Shown here: positions 1 to 8,909 of the stretch, in pieces
Layout of the letters: the number at the start of each line of letters is the position of its first letter
How positions within the stretch are numbered: the stretch's first letter is position 1
DNA from: Bacteroidales bacterium
Lineage (GTDB): Bacteria > Bacteroidota > Bacteroidia > Bacteroidales > Tenuifilaceae
Reading direction: 5' to 3'
DNA length: 64,000 bases
Assembly: GCA_016931855.1 (NCBI GenBank)
Contig: JAFGDZ010000081.1
Span: forward strand, 62,001 to 126,000
Notes under the pieces: model-generated
Database searches by the model: none
Told to the model about the DNA's origin: nothing
Seen by the model: the letters and a program-made list of their open reading frames with translations, nothing else
Translations under genes and position numbers: made by a program

Positions 1-530
1 TTAACTTTACTAATGCCGTAGCTGCTACCGCTTTCGGCTGGTTTTACAAATAGCGGTAGCCCCAGCTTTGCAGCAATAGTCTCAACGTTGTAGGGTTGCC
101 CCTTTTTTATAAAAACAGCTTTGGCTAGGTTTACCTGGGTCTCCTGTACCATTTGCTTGCAAAGCACCTTGTTGAATGTTGCGGCAGAGCTAAGCACGCC
201 TCCTGTTGTGTAGGGAACGCCAACTAGCTCTAGGTATGCTTGCAGAATTCCATTCTCGCCAGGCGTACCGTGAATGGCTATTAGCGCGCAATCAAATGTT
301 TGCTTTTCCCCATTAAGGGTAACCGAAAAATCGTTCTTATCAACAGGAATATCTCCCAATTGTGGGTGTTTTAGAGTCCAGCTTACGCCTTTAACCAGAA
401 TGGTAAAAGGCGTGTATTTGGCAGTATCTATCCACGTTGCAATTTGGGCTGCGCTTTTAAGCGATATTCCCTCTTCCGATGAGTTTCCACCAGCCAGTAT
501 GGCTATGCTTTTAATGGTATTTGTGCTCAT
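1..530 (-). CDS. ddl: D-alanine--D-alanine ligase, N-terminal part (runs off the left edge)
   Basis: Joins two D-alanines with ATP in the cytoplasm to make the dipeptide that MurF adds to the peptidoglycan precursor. About 176 N-terminal codons are present, starting at the ATG at 528-530; the catalytic ATP-grasp part lies outside the window. Visible family marks are the N-terminal AILAGGNSSEEGISLKS segment, HGTPGENGILQAYLELVGVP near residue 90 and FVKPAESGSSYGISKV at the truncated end. It follows rluD by 93 bp and has its own -7 box (TATCTTTG on the minus strand, 550-557). The murF-alr fusion at 18440-20902 supplies the steps on either side of it in the pathway. Identification is firm from family motifs. 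Confidence 0.93.
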   Translation of the reverse strand, partial: MSTNTIKSIAILAGGNSSEEGISLKSAAQIATWIDTAKYTPFTILVKGVSWTLKHPQLGDIPVDKNDFSVTLNGEKQTFDCALIAIHGTPGENGILQAYLELVGVPYTTGGVLSSAATFNKVLCKQMVQETQVNLAKAVFIKKGQPYNVETIAAKLGLPLFVKPAESGSSYGISKV

Positions 531-549
531 AAAATAGCAATTTGTGTGG

Positions 550-557
550 CAAAGATA
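550..557 (-). promoter_or_regulatory. -7 promoter element of ddl
   Basis: Minus-strand TATCTTTG matches the Bacteroidota -7 consensus TAnnTTTG and would start transcription about 17 nt before the ddl ATG. No clear TTTG -33 box is seen at 19-21 bp spacing. Confidence 0.5.
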
Positions 558-623
558 AGCACTGGCTAAATACCTTATTCTGCGCTTATGCTTTTTGTTT
601 TAGGGTAATGGGATTTTATGGTT

Positions 624-1697
624 TTACTCCTCAATCTCCCTTGAGCCTACGTAAATACGCCACTTCTCAATTAGCTGTTGCATATCTGCGGGTATCTCCG
701 AGTCAAAAAACATCTCTTTCCCAGTTGTGGGGTGTGTAAACCCTAGCGATTTGGCGTGTAGCGCATGGCGTGGGCAAATGGTAAAGCAGTTATGTACAAA
801 CTGCTTGTACTTGGTAAAGGTTGTGCCTTTTACTATGAGGTTACCCCCGTAGCGGTCGTCGTTAAAAAGTGGGTGACCAATATGCTCAAAGTGCGCTCTA
901 ATTTGGTGGGTTCTGCCCGTTTCTAGCTTGCACTCAACAAGGTTTACGTAGCCAAGGGGCTCTATTACCTTCCAGTGGGTTATGGCGTGCTTGCCTTGGT
1001 CGCCATCGGGGAATACCTGCATCTTTTTACGGTCGCGGATACTGCGGCCAATGTGCCCGGTAATGGTTCCGTTAGGCTCATCCATATTGCCCCAAACCAT
1101 CGCAACGTACTTGCGCGATGTGGTGCGGTCGAAAAACTGCTTGGCAAGTCGGTTGGTGGCAATCTCGCTTTTGCCAATTACCATTATTCCCGAGGTGTTC
1201 TTATCTATTCGGTGCACTAAGCCTGGCCTAACCTCGCCGCTGCTAAATAGGGGTACATCCTTAAGGTGGTACATCAGCGCGTTAACCAGTGTGCCGCTAA
1301 AGTTACCATGCCCTGGGTGTACTACCATGCCGGGCTCCTTGTTTATTACCACAACGTCGTTATCCTCGTAAACAATATTTAGCGGGATATTCTCTGGCAG
1401 TATTTCAACATCTCGGGGGGGGTAGGCCATTACTATGGAGATTGAGTCTCCTGGCTTTACCTTGTACGACGATTTTACGGCTTTGCCGTTAACTAGAATC
1501 GTTCCGGCATCGGCGGCATTTTGCACGCGGTTGCGCGATGCGTTTTGTATTTTGTTAACTAGGAACTTATCAATACGGAGTAGCGTTTGCCCTTTATCAA
1601 CATCAAAATGAAAATGTTCAAATAGTTCCGATTGTTCGTCCGATGACTCCTCGTCTAGTTCATCATTGGCTGGGTAGCCTTCATTTAAATCTTTCAT
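624..1697 (-). CDS. rluD: RluD-type 23S rRNA pseudouridine synthase
   Basis: Isomerises uridines in 23S rRNA (helix 69 in the RluD family). The 357-residue protein has an acidic N-terminal extension of about 30 residues, an S4 RNA-binding domain (roughly 35-95) and the RluA/RluD catalytic domain. The active-site motif is GLVHRIDKNTSG, with Asp165 as the expected nucleophile; the usual Leu is Ile here. The ATG at 1695-1697 overlaps the stop of the upstream T9SS cargo gene by 4 bp, so translation is probably coupled. Which RluA-family target it modifies is inferred from overall architecture. Confidence 0.92.
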   Translation of the reverse strand: MKDLNEGYPANDELDEESSDEQSELFEHFHFDVDKGQTLLRIDKFLVNKIQNASRNRVQNAADAGTILVNGKAVKSSYKVKPGDSISIVMAYPPRDVEILPENIPLNIVYEDNDVVVINKEPGMVVHPGHGNFSGTLVNALMYHLKDVPLFSSGEVRPGLVHRIDKNTSGIMVIGKSEIATNRLAKQFFDRTTSRKYVAMVWGNMDEPNGTITGHIGRSIRDRKKMQVFPDGDQGKHAITHWKVIEPLGYVNLVECKLETGRTHQIRAHFEHIGHPLFNDDRYGGNLIVKGTTFTKYKQFVHNCFTICPRHALHAKSLGFTHPTTGKEMFFDSEIPADMQQLIEKWRIYVGSREIEE

Positions 1698-3622
1698 CGT
1701 AGAATAACAAGCTTTGCTGTTTTGGGGTGCCCACTCCGCATTAGGGCTTGAAGTATGTAGGTGCCTTGGCTTAGATGCTCAACGTTAACTTCTCCATTGT
1801 GTATTTGCTGTTCAAGTACTACCTGTCCCGATAGGTTGAATATGCGAATGAGATTAATGCTATTCGTAAAATCGCCAGCAATTTTTACTACTGTTGATGC
1901 GGGGTTAGGGTAAATAGATAGCTTTGTGTCCCTAACATCATCAATGGTTGTGGGGCTTTCGGTAAGCTCGCCAAACACAGGCCTAACCATTAGCGCTCCA
2001 GAGTGCTCGGTGGTTTGCCAGTAGCCGTAAAGGTTGTAGTATAGCTTGCTGTTTGGCTCATTATTTTTATCAAACCCCACATTTAACAGGTCTTTAGTGG
2101 TTTGCCCCCATCCCACAAAAAATTCGCCGTTAAGGGTAATGTCCTCGTCAATTTTGTAAAGCGTAAACTGGTTTAGGCTATCCCTAAATAGTGGTTTTAC
2201 GCCAGTCTTCTCGTATAGCTTTTTTCCAGGGGTTCCGTTGTTGCTTTCCCATACGGTTAGCTTAAAAAACTGCTGATTGGAGTCCTTGTACGAGCGGTTA
2301 AAGTAAATTTTTACCCCTGTAAGCTTATCCGCAGTGTAGGTGTTGTACTTAAGCGCAACCATGCCGTTCTGCGATCCATCGCCGTAAAGGCCGTAGCCCA
2401 TTTCGGAAGAACCATCGTCGTAAGCGTAGTAGTTTTTAAATTCCTGGGTGTACGTTGTGGTATCGTTTTGGCGAAAATGCTTGGTTTCCTCTTCAAAATC
2501 AGTAATTAGGTAGCTTTTAAAGGTGAATCTTGCGGAATCGTTCCACGCACTACTAAAATTGTAAACGTAGTAGCGGGTAAAATCAAAATCCTGAAATGCG
2601 TAAATGTTTTCTGCACCACCAGAAAAGGCATAGGTCTCGTTGGTGGAGTGGTTTAGCACCTCAAACCTACGGGTTACGTTCCATGTGGTGGGGCCAAGGT
2701 TACGATACGATATGGGGAACTCCAGCCTATTGGCTAGCTCTGCTTGCAGTACGCTGCTCTGCTTAACGTGCGACCAGGGTATAGATGTATAGTTGGTAAG
2801 TATAGATTTTATGGGCTTGCTTATGGCTATGTCGTTGGGTATGGTATCGGCCTCGTACCTGTTCCTATTAAGGTAAACAAGGTCTATGTGCCAGTTGTCG
2901 CCATTGGTACGGGCAGGATCCTGCGCATTTTCCGATATGGAGGCTAGGTTTCTAAATCTAAACCTAAAGCCGTCCTTTAGGTATTTCTCGTCGTAAACGG
3001 GTAGGGCAACGTTAAAGAACTTGCTTTTAATCTCGGTATCCTTCCTAATCCTTGTTTTATCCTCAAGCCTATTTGTTTCCGTTAGGGTATTATTAGAGCT
3101 GTTTGCAGACACTCTCCATGCATTAACCCATTGGTCGTTAGCTGTATCGTAAAAATCAACGGCTAAAGAGTCTGTCTCGCTTGCCGATCTACCTAGCCCT
3201 TGAGGCTGGTAGGCAAAGGAGAGGTATATAGTTAAATCGCCTGGGTAGCTAAGGTTAATGGGGTGCGATGTAAGCACATCGGCATTGCTTGACGTGGTGT
3301 TTATGTGCGAGTAAATTTCGCCCCGCAGGTTGATAATATCAAAGGAGGCTACACCAATGGAGGGTGGGTTTATGGCGTAGTTGCTGTTTACCAAAACGCC
3401 ATTGGTTTCCCAGCGTGCCGCATCGGGTAGGGGATGCGGCTTTGCAAAATCGTCAAAAAAGGGAAGGGGTAAGCTTCCTTTTGCTGATTTTGCTTTAGCC
3501 TTTGAGGTGGGAGCTGCATGTGAGGGCATGGTTTCCAATGGAATTAGCACCTCTTGCCCCGCTGCCGAGGAGGTTATTAGTAGCAGTGCTACTACAACTT
3601 GATACCACTTTAACTGCCGCAT
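1694..3622 (-). CDS. Secreted protein with type IX secretion C-terminal sorting domain
   Basis: A 642-residue exported protein of unknown function. The N-terminus is a signal peptide (hydrophobic VVVALLLITSSAAGQ at about residues 9-23). The C-terminal 75 residues form a type A T9SS sorting domain, beginning near KLSIYPNPASTVVKIAG and ending in GTYILQALMRSGHPKTAKL plus a short basic tail. The middle is beta-rich and looks adhesin- or jelly-roll-like; no catalytic motif was recognised. Family knowledge says such proteins cross the outer membrane through the Por/Gld system and are often anchored to the surface. Its ATG shares one base with the stop codon of the PASTA gene and its stop overlaps rluD, so it sits inside a translationally coupled operon. 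Confidence 0.85.
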   Translation of the reverse strand: MRQLKWYQVVVALLLITSSAAGQEVLIPLETMPSHAAPTSKAKAKSAKGSLPLPFFDDFAKPHPLPDAARWETNGVLVNSNYAINPPSIGVASFDIINLRGEIYSHINTTSSNADVLTSHPINLSYPGDLTIYLSFAYQPQGLGRSASETDSLAVDFYDTANDQWVNAWRVSANSSNNTLTETNRLEDKTRIRKDTEIKSKFFNVALPVYDEKYLKDGFRFRFRNLASISENAQDPARTNGDNWHIDLVYLNRNRYEADTIPNDIAISKPIKSILTNYTSIPWSHVKQSSVLQAELANRLEFPISYRNLGPTTWNVTRRFEVLNHSTNETYAFSGGAENIYAFQDFDFTRYYVYNFSSAWNDSARFTFKSYLITDFEEETKHFRQNDTTTYTQEFKNYYAYDDGSSEMGYGLYGDGSQNGMVALKYNTYTADKLTGVKIYFNRSYKDSNQQFFKLTVWESNNGTPGKKLYEKTGVKPLFRDSLNQFTLYKIDEDITLNGEFFVGWGQTTKDLLNVGFDKNNEPNSKLYYNLYGYWQTTEHSGALMVRPVFGELTESPTTIDDVRDTKLSIYPNPASTVVKIAGDFTNSINLIRIFNLSGQVVLEQQIHNGEVNVEHLSQGTYILQALMRSGHPKTAKLVILR

Positions 3623-4521
3623 TACTCTAGTACTTCCTCTATTGGTTCTTCTTCCAGAATCTTAATGTATGTTGAGTCGATGATGCCATCAACTTTGGGT
3701 TTTGGTATTCTTGACTCATTAAGCGTTAGCCACAGCTCTACTCGCGCTCCAAAGGATATGGAACGGGGTCCATCGTACGCAGGATACTGGCTATACACCT
3801 TAGCCTCAATGGAGTCCTTGTAGGTTTCAACGGTCTCGTCAAACCTAACCGGGCCAAGGTTTAGCGATGCCTCAATAAGAAGGTTCTTTGCCTCGTGAAG
3901 CTTTAACCCAATAAGCGGCGGAAGGGCTGTTTGCTCGCCTCTAAGGCCTCGGCCTAGCAGCAGGTCTATGGTAGAACCCTTAGGTATCATTTGCCCAGGC
4001 TCAACCTCGGAGCCATTGTGCCGCTGCTCCATTACGTTATTTACGGCTATATCGGCAATAAAATCTAGTTTGCCAATGGTAAGCCCCTGCAAGTCCAGCA
4101 TAGCCTTTGCTTGTCGTAGGGTTACTCCAACAATGTTAGGCATCTCTACTTTTTGGGGGTTAAGGGCGTTAACTATGAAGAATATTTTACGATTCGATTT
4201 TACCATTGTGCCCGGTTCTGGGGTCTGCTCAATTATGGTTCCCGGGCGACGGGTCATTATAAAAACAGAATCGGTTATGCTAACCCTTAGGTCGTGTTTC
4301 CTTGCCAGCTGTGCAACCTCATTTTTGTTTAGCCCCACAAAATCGGGAACAGGATAGGTTCGCCCATGGCGCGTAAAAATGTTAAGAAAGAGAAAAACAA
4401 GGAAGAATGATACAACAGAGATGCCAAGTGCTATAAGGATATTCTTTACGTAAACATTTTTTAACATCGTGTTTAGCAGCGCATTAATTTTCTCCTTAAA
4501 ACGGGGGCTATTATTTGACAT
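3622..4521 (-). CDS. PASTA domain membrane protein
   Basis: A 299-residue bitopic protein: about 25 cytoplasmic residues, one transmembrane helix (ILIALGISVVSFFLVFLFL, about 28-46), then three PASTA repeats outside, recognisable by YPVPDFVGLNKNEVAQLA, VEMPNIVGVTLRQAKAML and TALPPLIGLKLHEAKNLL. PASTA domains bind muropeptides or uncrosslinked peptidoglycan in PknB kinases and PBP2x; there is no kinase or transpeptidase domain here. It is first in the operon PASTA - T9SS cargo - rluD - ddl. A cell-wall sensing or binding role is inferred from the domain and from ddl downstream. Confidence 0.88.
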   Translation of the reverse strand: MSNNSPRFKEKINALLNTMLKNVYVKNILIALGISVVSFFLVFLFLNIFTRHGRTYPVPDFVGLNKNEVAQLARKHDLRVSITDSVFIMTRRPGTIIEQTPEPGTMVKSNRKIFFIVNALNPQKVEMPNIVGVTLRQAKAMLDLQGLTIGKLDFIADIAVNNVMEQRHNGSEVEPGQMIPKGSTIDLLLGRGLRGEQTALPPLIGLKLHEAKNLLIEASLNLGPVRFDETVETYKDSIEAKVYSQYPAYDGPRSISFGARVELWLTLNESRIPKPKVDGIIDSTYIKILEEEPIEEVLE

Positions 4522-4704
4522 ATTCCTACTAGTTAACTGTTTAACTTATTGCTTCGAGCTTTTTTGCACTTTGCTAAGTTGCTCAATTATGTTGAAACGT
4601 AAAAGTACTAATTAAATTTTACTCGGTACCGATTAGATACTGTGAAACGGGGAAAACAATGCTGGAAACCATTATATTGCTTTATTGTTTCAACCCATTT
4701 TCTT

Positions 4705-5844
4705 TTAGTAGTATTTCTTAATTGCCCTATAGCAGGAGTCCCTTTCAATAGGAAGTTTGCCTACGCTGGAAATAAGCGATGTTAAATCATCAACCGTCAT
4801 TATTGGTTTCTGATCCTCAACGCCTGCCATAGAGTAAATTTTTGTGGTATCGTCAATGGTACCATCAATATCGTTTACCCCAAAGCTAAGCGCCATTTTG
4901 GTTACCTCTTTCCCAAGCATGGGCCAGTACCCCTTAATGTGGTTGAAATTGTCGAGAAAGAGCCTTGCCACGGCAAATGTTCTTAGGTCGTCAACGGTGT
5001 TGGTCTCGCCAAGGTAGCTTAGCGGGTTGTTGGCTTTGCGGAATTTTAGGGGGATAAAGCAGTTAAACCCGTTGGTTTTGTCCTGCAGTTCCCTTAGCAG
5101 CTCCATGTGCATGGCTCTATGCCTAAAGCTTTCTATATGCCCGTAAAGCATGGTTGCGTTTGACGACACCCCCTCTAGGTGCGCTGCTTCGTGTATGGCT
5201 AGCCATTGCTCGGTTTTGGCCTTGTCGGGACAAATTCTTGCGCGAATTTCCGCATCAAATATCTCGGCTCCACCTCCAGGAATGGAGTCCAAACCATAGG
5301 CTTTTAGCTTGCGCATCCCCTCTCTGTAGCTAAGCTTTGCCTTTGTAAAAATAAAGTGCAGCTCAATGGCCGAGAAGGCCTTAACGTGCACTTGGGGTAG
5401 TGTTTGCTTAACGCGTTGCACCATTTTCCCGTAGTAATCTACGTCCCACTTAGGGTGCACTCCCCCAACAATATGTACCTCTGTAATGCCCCTTTCCTTA
5501 AATGTTGAAGAGAGTTCCTCTATTTGCCTAAGAGACATTTCCCAAGCGCCATCCTGTCCCAGCTCTCGTTGGTACGAGCAGAACTTGCATTTGTACACGC
5601 AGATATTGGTTGGCTCAATATGAAAGTTCTTGTTAAATGCCACCTCATCGCCATTTTTGCGGTAGTTAGCATACGATGCAAGCAGGGCAAGCAAGCTTAA
5701 GTTGGCTTGCTCAAAAAGGGTTACTGCATCGTTAACGGTTAGCCTTTCGGCAGCTAAAACTTTCTGAGCTATAGGTTCAATGTTACTTGGAAGCGTAGCA
5801 GAGAGGAGCAGCTCGCGCTGTGTATTGTGGTTTGTGAGGTACAT
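4705..5844 (-). CDS. mqnE: Aminofutalosine synthase (radical SAM)
   Basis: Radical SAM enzyme that adds to the enolpyruvyl group of 3-(1-carboxyvinyloxy)benzoate to make 6-amino-6-deoxyfutalosine, an early step of the futalosine menaquinone pathway. The 379-residue protein has the iron-sulfur triad Cys82-x3-Cys86-x2-Cys89 (ICVYKCKFCSYQ) and the family motifs HIVGGVHP, GLDSIPGGGAEIF and MLYGHIES. Length fits MqnE. It is close to MqnC and CofH; GGGAEIF and the preceding FHIEPTNIC favour MqnE. It stands alone, with neither mqnA, mqnC nor mqnD nearby. A UbiA prenyltransferase that could act later is at 57733. Confidence 0.85.
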   Translation of the reverse strand: MYLTNHNTQRELLLSATLPSNIEPIAQKVLAAERLTVNDAVTLFEQANLSLLALLASYANYRKNGDEVAFNKNFHIEPTNICVYKCKFCSYQRELGQDGAWEMSLRQIEELSSTFKERGITEVHIVGGVHPKWDVDYYGKMVQRVKQTLPQVHVKAFSAIELHFIFTKAKLSYREGMRKLKAYGLDSIPGGGAEIFDAEIRARICPDKAKTEQWLAIHEAAHLEGVSSNATMLYGHIESFRHRAMHMELLRELQDKTNGFNCFIPLKFRKANNPLSYLGETNTVDDLRTFAVARLFLDNFNHIKGYWPMLGKEVTKMALSFGVNDIDGTIDDTTKIYSMAGVEDQKPIMTVDDLTSLISSVGKLPIERDSCYRAIKKYY

Positions 5845-5926
5845 TAGAGAATAGCTGGTTTGTAATTCTATGGTGGTTTTAGGCGCTAACTTCTATAAAA
5901 TTATTTAAACATCTCCCTTTTTCTTC

Positions 5927-5953
5927 AAAAAAAAAGGCAGGTTTTCACCTGCC
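5927..5953 (-). terminator. Rho-independent terminator of rpmH
   Basis: GGCAGG/CCTGCC stem with a short A/T loop, followed on the minus strand by nine T residues. It is placed 26 bp past the rpmH stop codon. Confidence 0.85.
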
Positions 5954-5978
5954 AACAAAGAAAATATGCCTTTACAAA

Positions 5979-6137
5979 TTAACCTTTGTAGTAAGGTTCA
6001 TCTGAAACGGTTAACTTTTTTCTTCCTTTAGCCCTACGCGATGCCAACACTCTTCTTCCGTTGTGGGTGGACATACGCTCTCTAAAACCGTGCTTGTTTT
6101 TTCTTTTCCTGTTGGAGGGTTGGAACGTTCTTTTCAT
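5979..6137 (-). CDS. rpmH: 50S ribosomal protein L34
   Basis: A 52-residue, very basic protein that packs against 23S rRNA in the large ribosomal subunit. It begins [18 protein letters not shown], continues [20 protein letters not shown], and ends with a short acidic/aromatic tail SDEPYYKG typical of Bacteroidota. It has its own -7 box at 6214-6221 and a strong terminator. Unlike the Proteobacterial arrangement, there is no rnpA or yidD beside it; the YidD homologue is 30 kb away at 35778. Confidence 0.97.
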   Translation of the reverse strand: MKRTFQPSNRKRKNKHGFRERMSTHNGRRVLASRRAKGRKKLTVSDEPYYKG

Positions 6138-6213
6138 TGGTGTAAGCTTTTATTTTGTACTCTATTATGATTTCCAGTTCACTAGGATGCTGCACATCCA
6201 AATTTTAAGACTG

Positions 6214-6221
6214 CAAAAGTA
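6214..6221 (-). promoter_or_regulatory. -7 promoter element of rpmH
   Basis: Minus-strand TACTTTTG fits TAnnTTTG and predicts a leader of about 75 nt before the rpmH ATG. Confidence 0.55.
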
Positions 6222-6271
6222 AACTTTTTTTCAAACGGAAAAAACAATTATGATAAAAAGTTGCTGTAAAA

Positions 6272-6892
6272 TTACTTTGATAGGAATACAACTTCTTTTC
6301 CCTCAAAATAATCCTCTTCAAAGATATGCTTTATTTTCCAGCGTTTTACGCGCTTCCCAAAGGGGGACACCTCTTGGCTTATATCTCCTCCCTTAAGACA
6401 AATAAGCCCGTTTTCAAGGCTGTTTGCTCCTCCTGGGATAATTAAGTGGTTTGTCCATCCAAACAATGTGGGCAGCGGAGCAACTGCGCGGCTAACCACA
6501 AAGTCAAACTTTTCCTTCACCTCTTCGGCTCTAGCTTTTATGGCGGTAACATTTTTTAGGTCAAGCTCTTTTGCTACAGCATCGGCAACAACTATCTTTT
6601 TACCTATGGAGTCAATTAGGGTAAACTGGCAGCCAGGGAAAAGAATAGCAAGGGGAATTCCTGGAAAGCCACCTCCTGTGCCAATATCAACAATACGCGT
6701 TCCCTTGGCAAAGGATATAACCTTTGCAATGGCTAGGGAGTGGAGTACATGGTGAAGGTAAAGCATGTCAATATCTTTTCTTGATATTACGTTTATCTTC
6801 TCGTTCCACTCGCGGTATAGGCTGTTAAGCTGCGCAAGTTTCTCGCGCTGAGTTTTGTCCAGTTCTGGGAAGTAGCTTAGTATGCTTTGCAT
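6272..6892 (-). CDS. rsmG: 16S rRNA (guanine-527-N7)-methyltransferase
   Basis: Methylates N7 of G527 in 16S rRNA using S-adenosylmethionine; loss gives low-level streptomycin resistance in other bacteria. The 206-residue protein has the Rossmann SAM motif I IVDIGTGGGFPGIPLAI, the LIDSIGKK adenosine-binding strand, and FVVSRAVAPLPTL, all diagnostic of RsmG/GidB. The N-terminal LNSLYREWNEKINVISRKD helix is also characteristic. It is transcribed alone, between the ECF sigma gene and rpmH. Confidence 0.96.
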   Translation of the reverse strand: MQSILSYFPELDKTQREKLAQLNSLYREWNEKINVISRKDIDMLYLHHVLHSLAIAKVISFAKGTRIVDIGTGGGFPGIPLAILFPGCQFTLIDSIGKKIVVADAVAKELDLKNVTAIKARAEEVKEKFDFVVSRAVAPLPTLFGWTNHLIIPGGANSLENGLICLKGGDISQEVSPFGKRVKRWKIKHIFEEDYFEGKEVVFLSK

Positions 6893-7048
6893 GATGTTTA
6901 GTTGTTGATGGAGGAAATTTGGTGGGCTGTTTATCTGGAATCTCCTTGTGGCGCAGTAGCCCCTTTGTGCTTGTTTCCATTAATGGTAAAACTGGCCTAA
7001 TTGTACTGTTAATGCCGTTTGCGCTTTACAATCCCGATAATCTGAACC

Positions 7049-7657
7049 CTATTTATTCGGATTGTTTTTAAGGATATTAAAAAGAAGCTCTCTGGCTCTA
7101 AACAGTTGTGCCTTTACGGTACCTATTGGCAGATCCAACTCGGCGGCAATCTCCTCGTAGCTGTACTCCTTAAAGTAGCGAAGCTCAATTAGGTTTCGAT
7201 ACCTAGGTTTAAGTTTGGCTACTACGCTTTGTATTAGCTTAATGTTCTGCTCTTTAATAAGGTGCTCCTCGGGGTCAAGGGTGTTCGACTGTAAATTGGC
7301 TGTTGGCGAAGGAAGTAGCCCCTCGGAATCCTCTGGCTGGTGGTCTATTGAGATAAGGTTAGCCCTTTTCTTTCTAATAAAATCGATACAGTTATTCGAG
7401 GCTATTTTAAAGAGCCAAGTACTAAAAGCATAGTTAGGGGTGTACTGGTGAATGTTTTTAAACGCTTTGCCAAAGGCCTCTATGGTAAGATCCTCCGCAT
7501 CGCTTTTGTTGTTCACCATTTTTAGCAGCATAAAGTATATGGCATCCCTATACCTATCGAGTAGCTCTGCGTAGGCCTTCTGGTCGCCATTTATTGCAGC
7601 CTCTACTAGAAGTAGGTCTAACTTTGCTTTTTCAGACAGGTTAGGGCTTATCTCCAT
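7049..7657 (-). CDS. ECF-type RNA polymerase sigma factor
   Basis: A 202-residue group IV sigma factor. Region 2 carries the core-binding/-10 motif DAEDLTIEAFGKAFKNI and FSTWLFKIASNNCIDFIRKK; region 4 has the helix-turn-helix YSYEEIAAELDLPIGTVKAQ. No anti-sigma gene is next to it. The ATG lies inside the end of the upstream glycosyltransferase gene (10-bp overlap), so the two are probably translationally coupled, which is unusual for a sigma factor. Its regulon cannot be read from the sequence. Confidence 0.93.
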   Translation of the reverse strand: MEISPNLSEKAKLDLLLVEAAINGDQKAYAELLDRYRDAIYFMLLKMVNNKSDAEDLTIEAFGKAFKNIHQYTPNYAFSTWLFKIASNNCIDFIRKKRANLISIDHQPEDSEGLLPSPTANLQSNTLDPEEHLIKEQNIKLIQSVVAKLKPRYRNLIELRYFKEYSYEEIAAELDLPIGTVKAQLFRARELLFNILKNNPNK

Positions 7658-8838
7658 TTGGTTTTTTGTGTGCTGAATTTGTTTGTAAGGACAATAGTAC
7701 CAAATATTATGGGACTAATAAAATCGTAAACTAACGAAATTAGCAATATTTTTCTTTCCTTCAAACGTATCATCACCGCTTTTATTACGGATAGCCTAAT
7801 GATTAGCCTAAGAGAAATAATGCCAGCAATAATTAGTGGATATGCCTGAAGCGCAATAAGCGCTATTGCGCTGCCGTAGAATAGGTAGCGCGAAAACAGC
7901 TCCGTTCCAAGGTACCACTTGCTTCCACTTTTGTACCTACTTCCTGTTGTTAAGTGTCTTCTCTTCTGGTTTAACCAGCTATTAAAGGTTCTCTTTGCGT
8001 AGGTTCTGGTATGTGCGCCGGGGTCAACAACAACAGTGGTGTTGTTGCTTGTTGCCACTTCGTTCACAAACAAATCGTCATCGCCCGATGCTAGCTGGCT
8101 ATGCGACGCAAACCCCTTATTGCTAAAGAACAGATTGCGCTTGTAGGCAAGGTTTCGGCCTACACCCATGTAGGGTTTACGCACTAGTGCGGCGCCTAGG
8201 TATAGCATTGCAGTGTAAAGGGCATCAAGCCGTACTATTTTATTGGTAAGTCCCTTTTCGGGAATAAACCCGCCGTAGCCTAAAACCACCTCGTTATCCT
8301 GAGTAAACGCAACCGCCATGGTCGAAAGCCAGTTCTTGCTTTCGGGGCGGCAATCGGCATCTGTTAGTAGCAGCCAATCGTGCTTTGCTGCCTTAATGCC
8401 TATGGTTAGCGCTAATTTCTTTGTGTGTGTAAACTTTTCGTCCTGCTTAATAGTGGTAACCCTCAGGTGCTTATAGGTTCTCATTAGGCGCTCTAGCACC
8501 ATGTCGGTATCATCAGATGAGCAGTCGTTAACCACAACAACCTCGTAGTTGGGGTAGCTCTGCTCAAGAACCAGCGGCAGGAAGGTACTCAAATTCGCCT
8601 CTTCGTCCCTAGCGCAAATAACAATAGACACTGGGGGCTGAATATTATTTGATGGATTCCCGTTGAAGTTTGCCACCTTTAGGAAAACGCCTAGGTAGTA
8701 GTATAGCTGAATTACTAGCCCAAGAAAAAGAACTCCAGCTAAAATGAGTTCGTAAATACTTAGTTGATAGAGGAAATCGCTCACAGGAAGTCTGTTTAAA
8801 ATCACTACAATGTTATTAAAGTTTTTTGGGTTAAGCAA
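7648..8838 (-). CDS. Membrane-bound family 2 glycosyltransferase
   Basis: Processive-type or cell-envelope glycosyltransferase; donor and acceptor unknown. The roughly 396-residue protein has an N-terminal transmembrane helix (about 30-55), a GT-A domain with VSIVICARDEEANLSTFLP, the acidic LLTDADCRP motif (DxD-like) and QKRRHLTTGSRY near the C-terminal catalytic helix (Q-x2-RW-like position), then two or three membrane helices. No ATG lies near the N-terminus; the longest form uses a TTG at 8838, and in-frame GTG codons at codons 12 and 19 are alternatives. It is upstream of, and overlaps, the ECF sigma gene, and is divergent from tgt. Confidence 0.82.
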   Translation of the reverse strand: MLNPKNFNNIVVILNRLPVSDFLYQLSIYELILAGVLFLGLVIQLYYYLGVFLKVANFNGNPSNNIQPPVSIVICARDEEANLSTFLPLVLEQSYPNYEVVVVNDCSSDDTDMVLERLMRTYKHLRVTTIKQDEKFTHTKKLALTIGIKAAKHDWLLLTDADCRPESKNWLSTMAVAFTQDNEVVLGYGGFIPEKGLTNKIVRLDALYTAMLYLGAALVRKPYMGVGRNLAYKRNLFFSNKGFASHSQLASGDDDLFVNEVATSNNTTVVVDPGAHTRTYAKRTFNSWLNQKRRHLTTGSRYKSGSKWYLGTELFSRYLFYGSAIALIALQAYPLIIAGIISLRLIIRLSVIKAVMIRLKERKILLISLVYDFISPIIFGTIVLTNKFSTQKTKWR

Positions 8839-8881
8839 GATGGAAACAAATGAGGTAACTCATCGGTTTGCTATTTTACAC

Positions 8882-8889
8882 TATCTTTG
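8882..8889 (+). promoter_or_regulatory. -7 promoter element of tgt-lptG
   Basis: TATCTTTG, a full match to TAnnTTTG, gives a leader of about 18 nt before the tgt ATG. It lies in the 71-bp gap to the divergent glycosyltransferase. Confidence 0.7.
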
Positions 8890-8909
8890 GCACCGAAAAT
8901 ATTTAATGA

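Noticed and set aside
3968-4357. Plus-strand 129-codon frame opposite the PASTA gene
   Set aside because: Antisense shadow of three well defined PASTA repeats.
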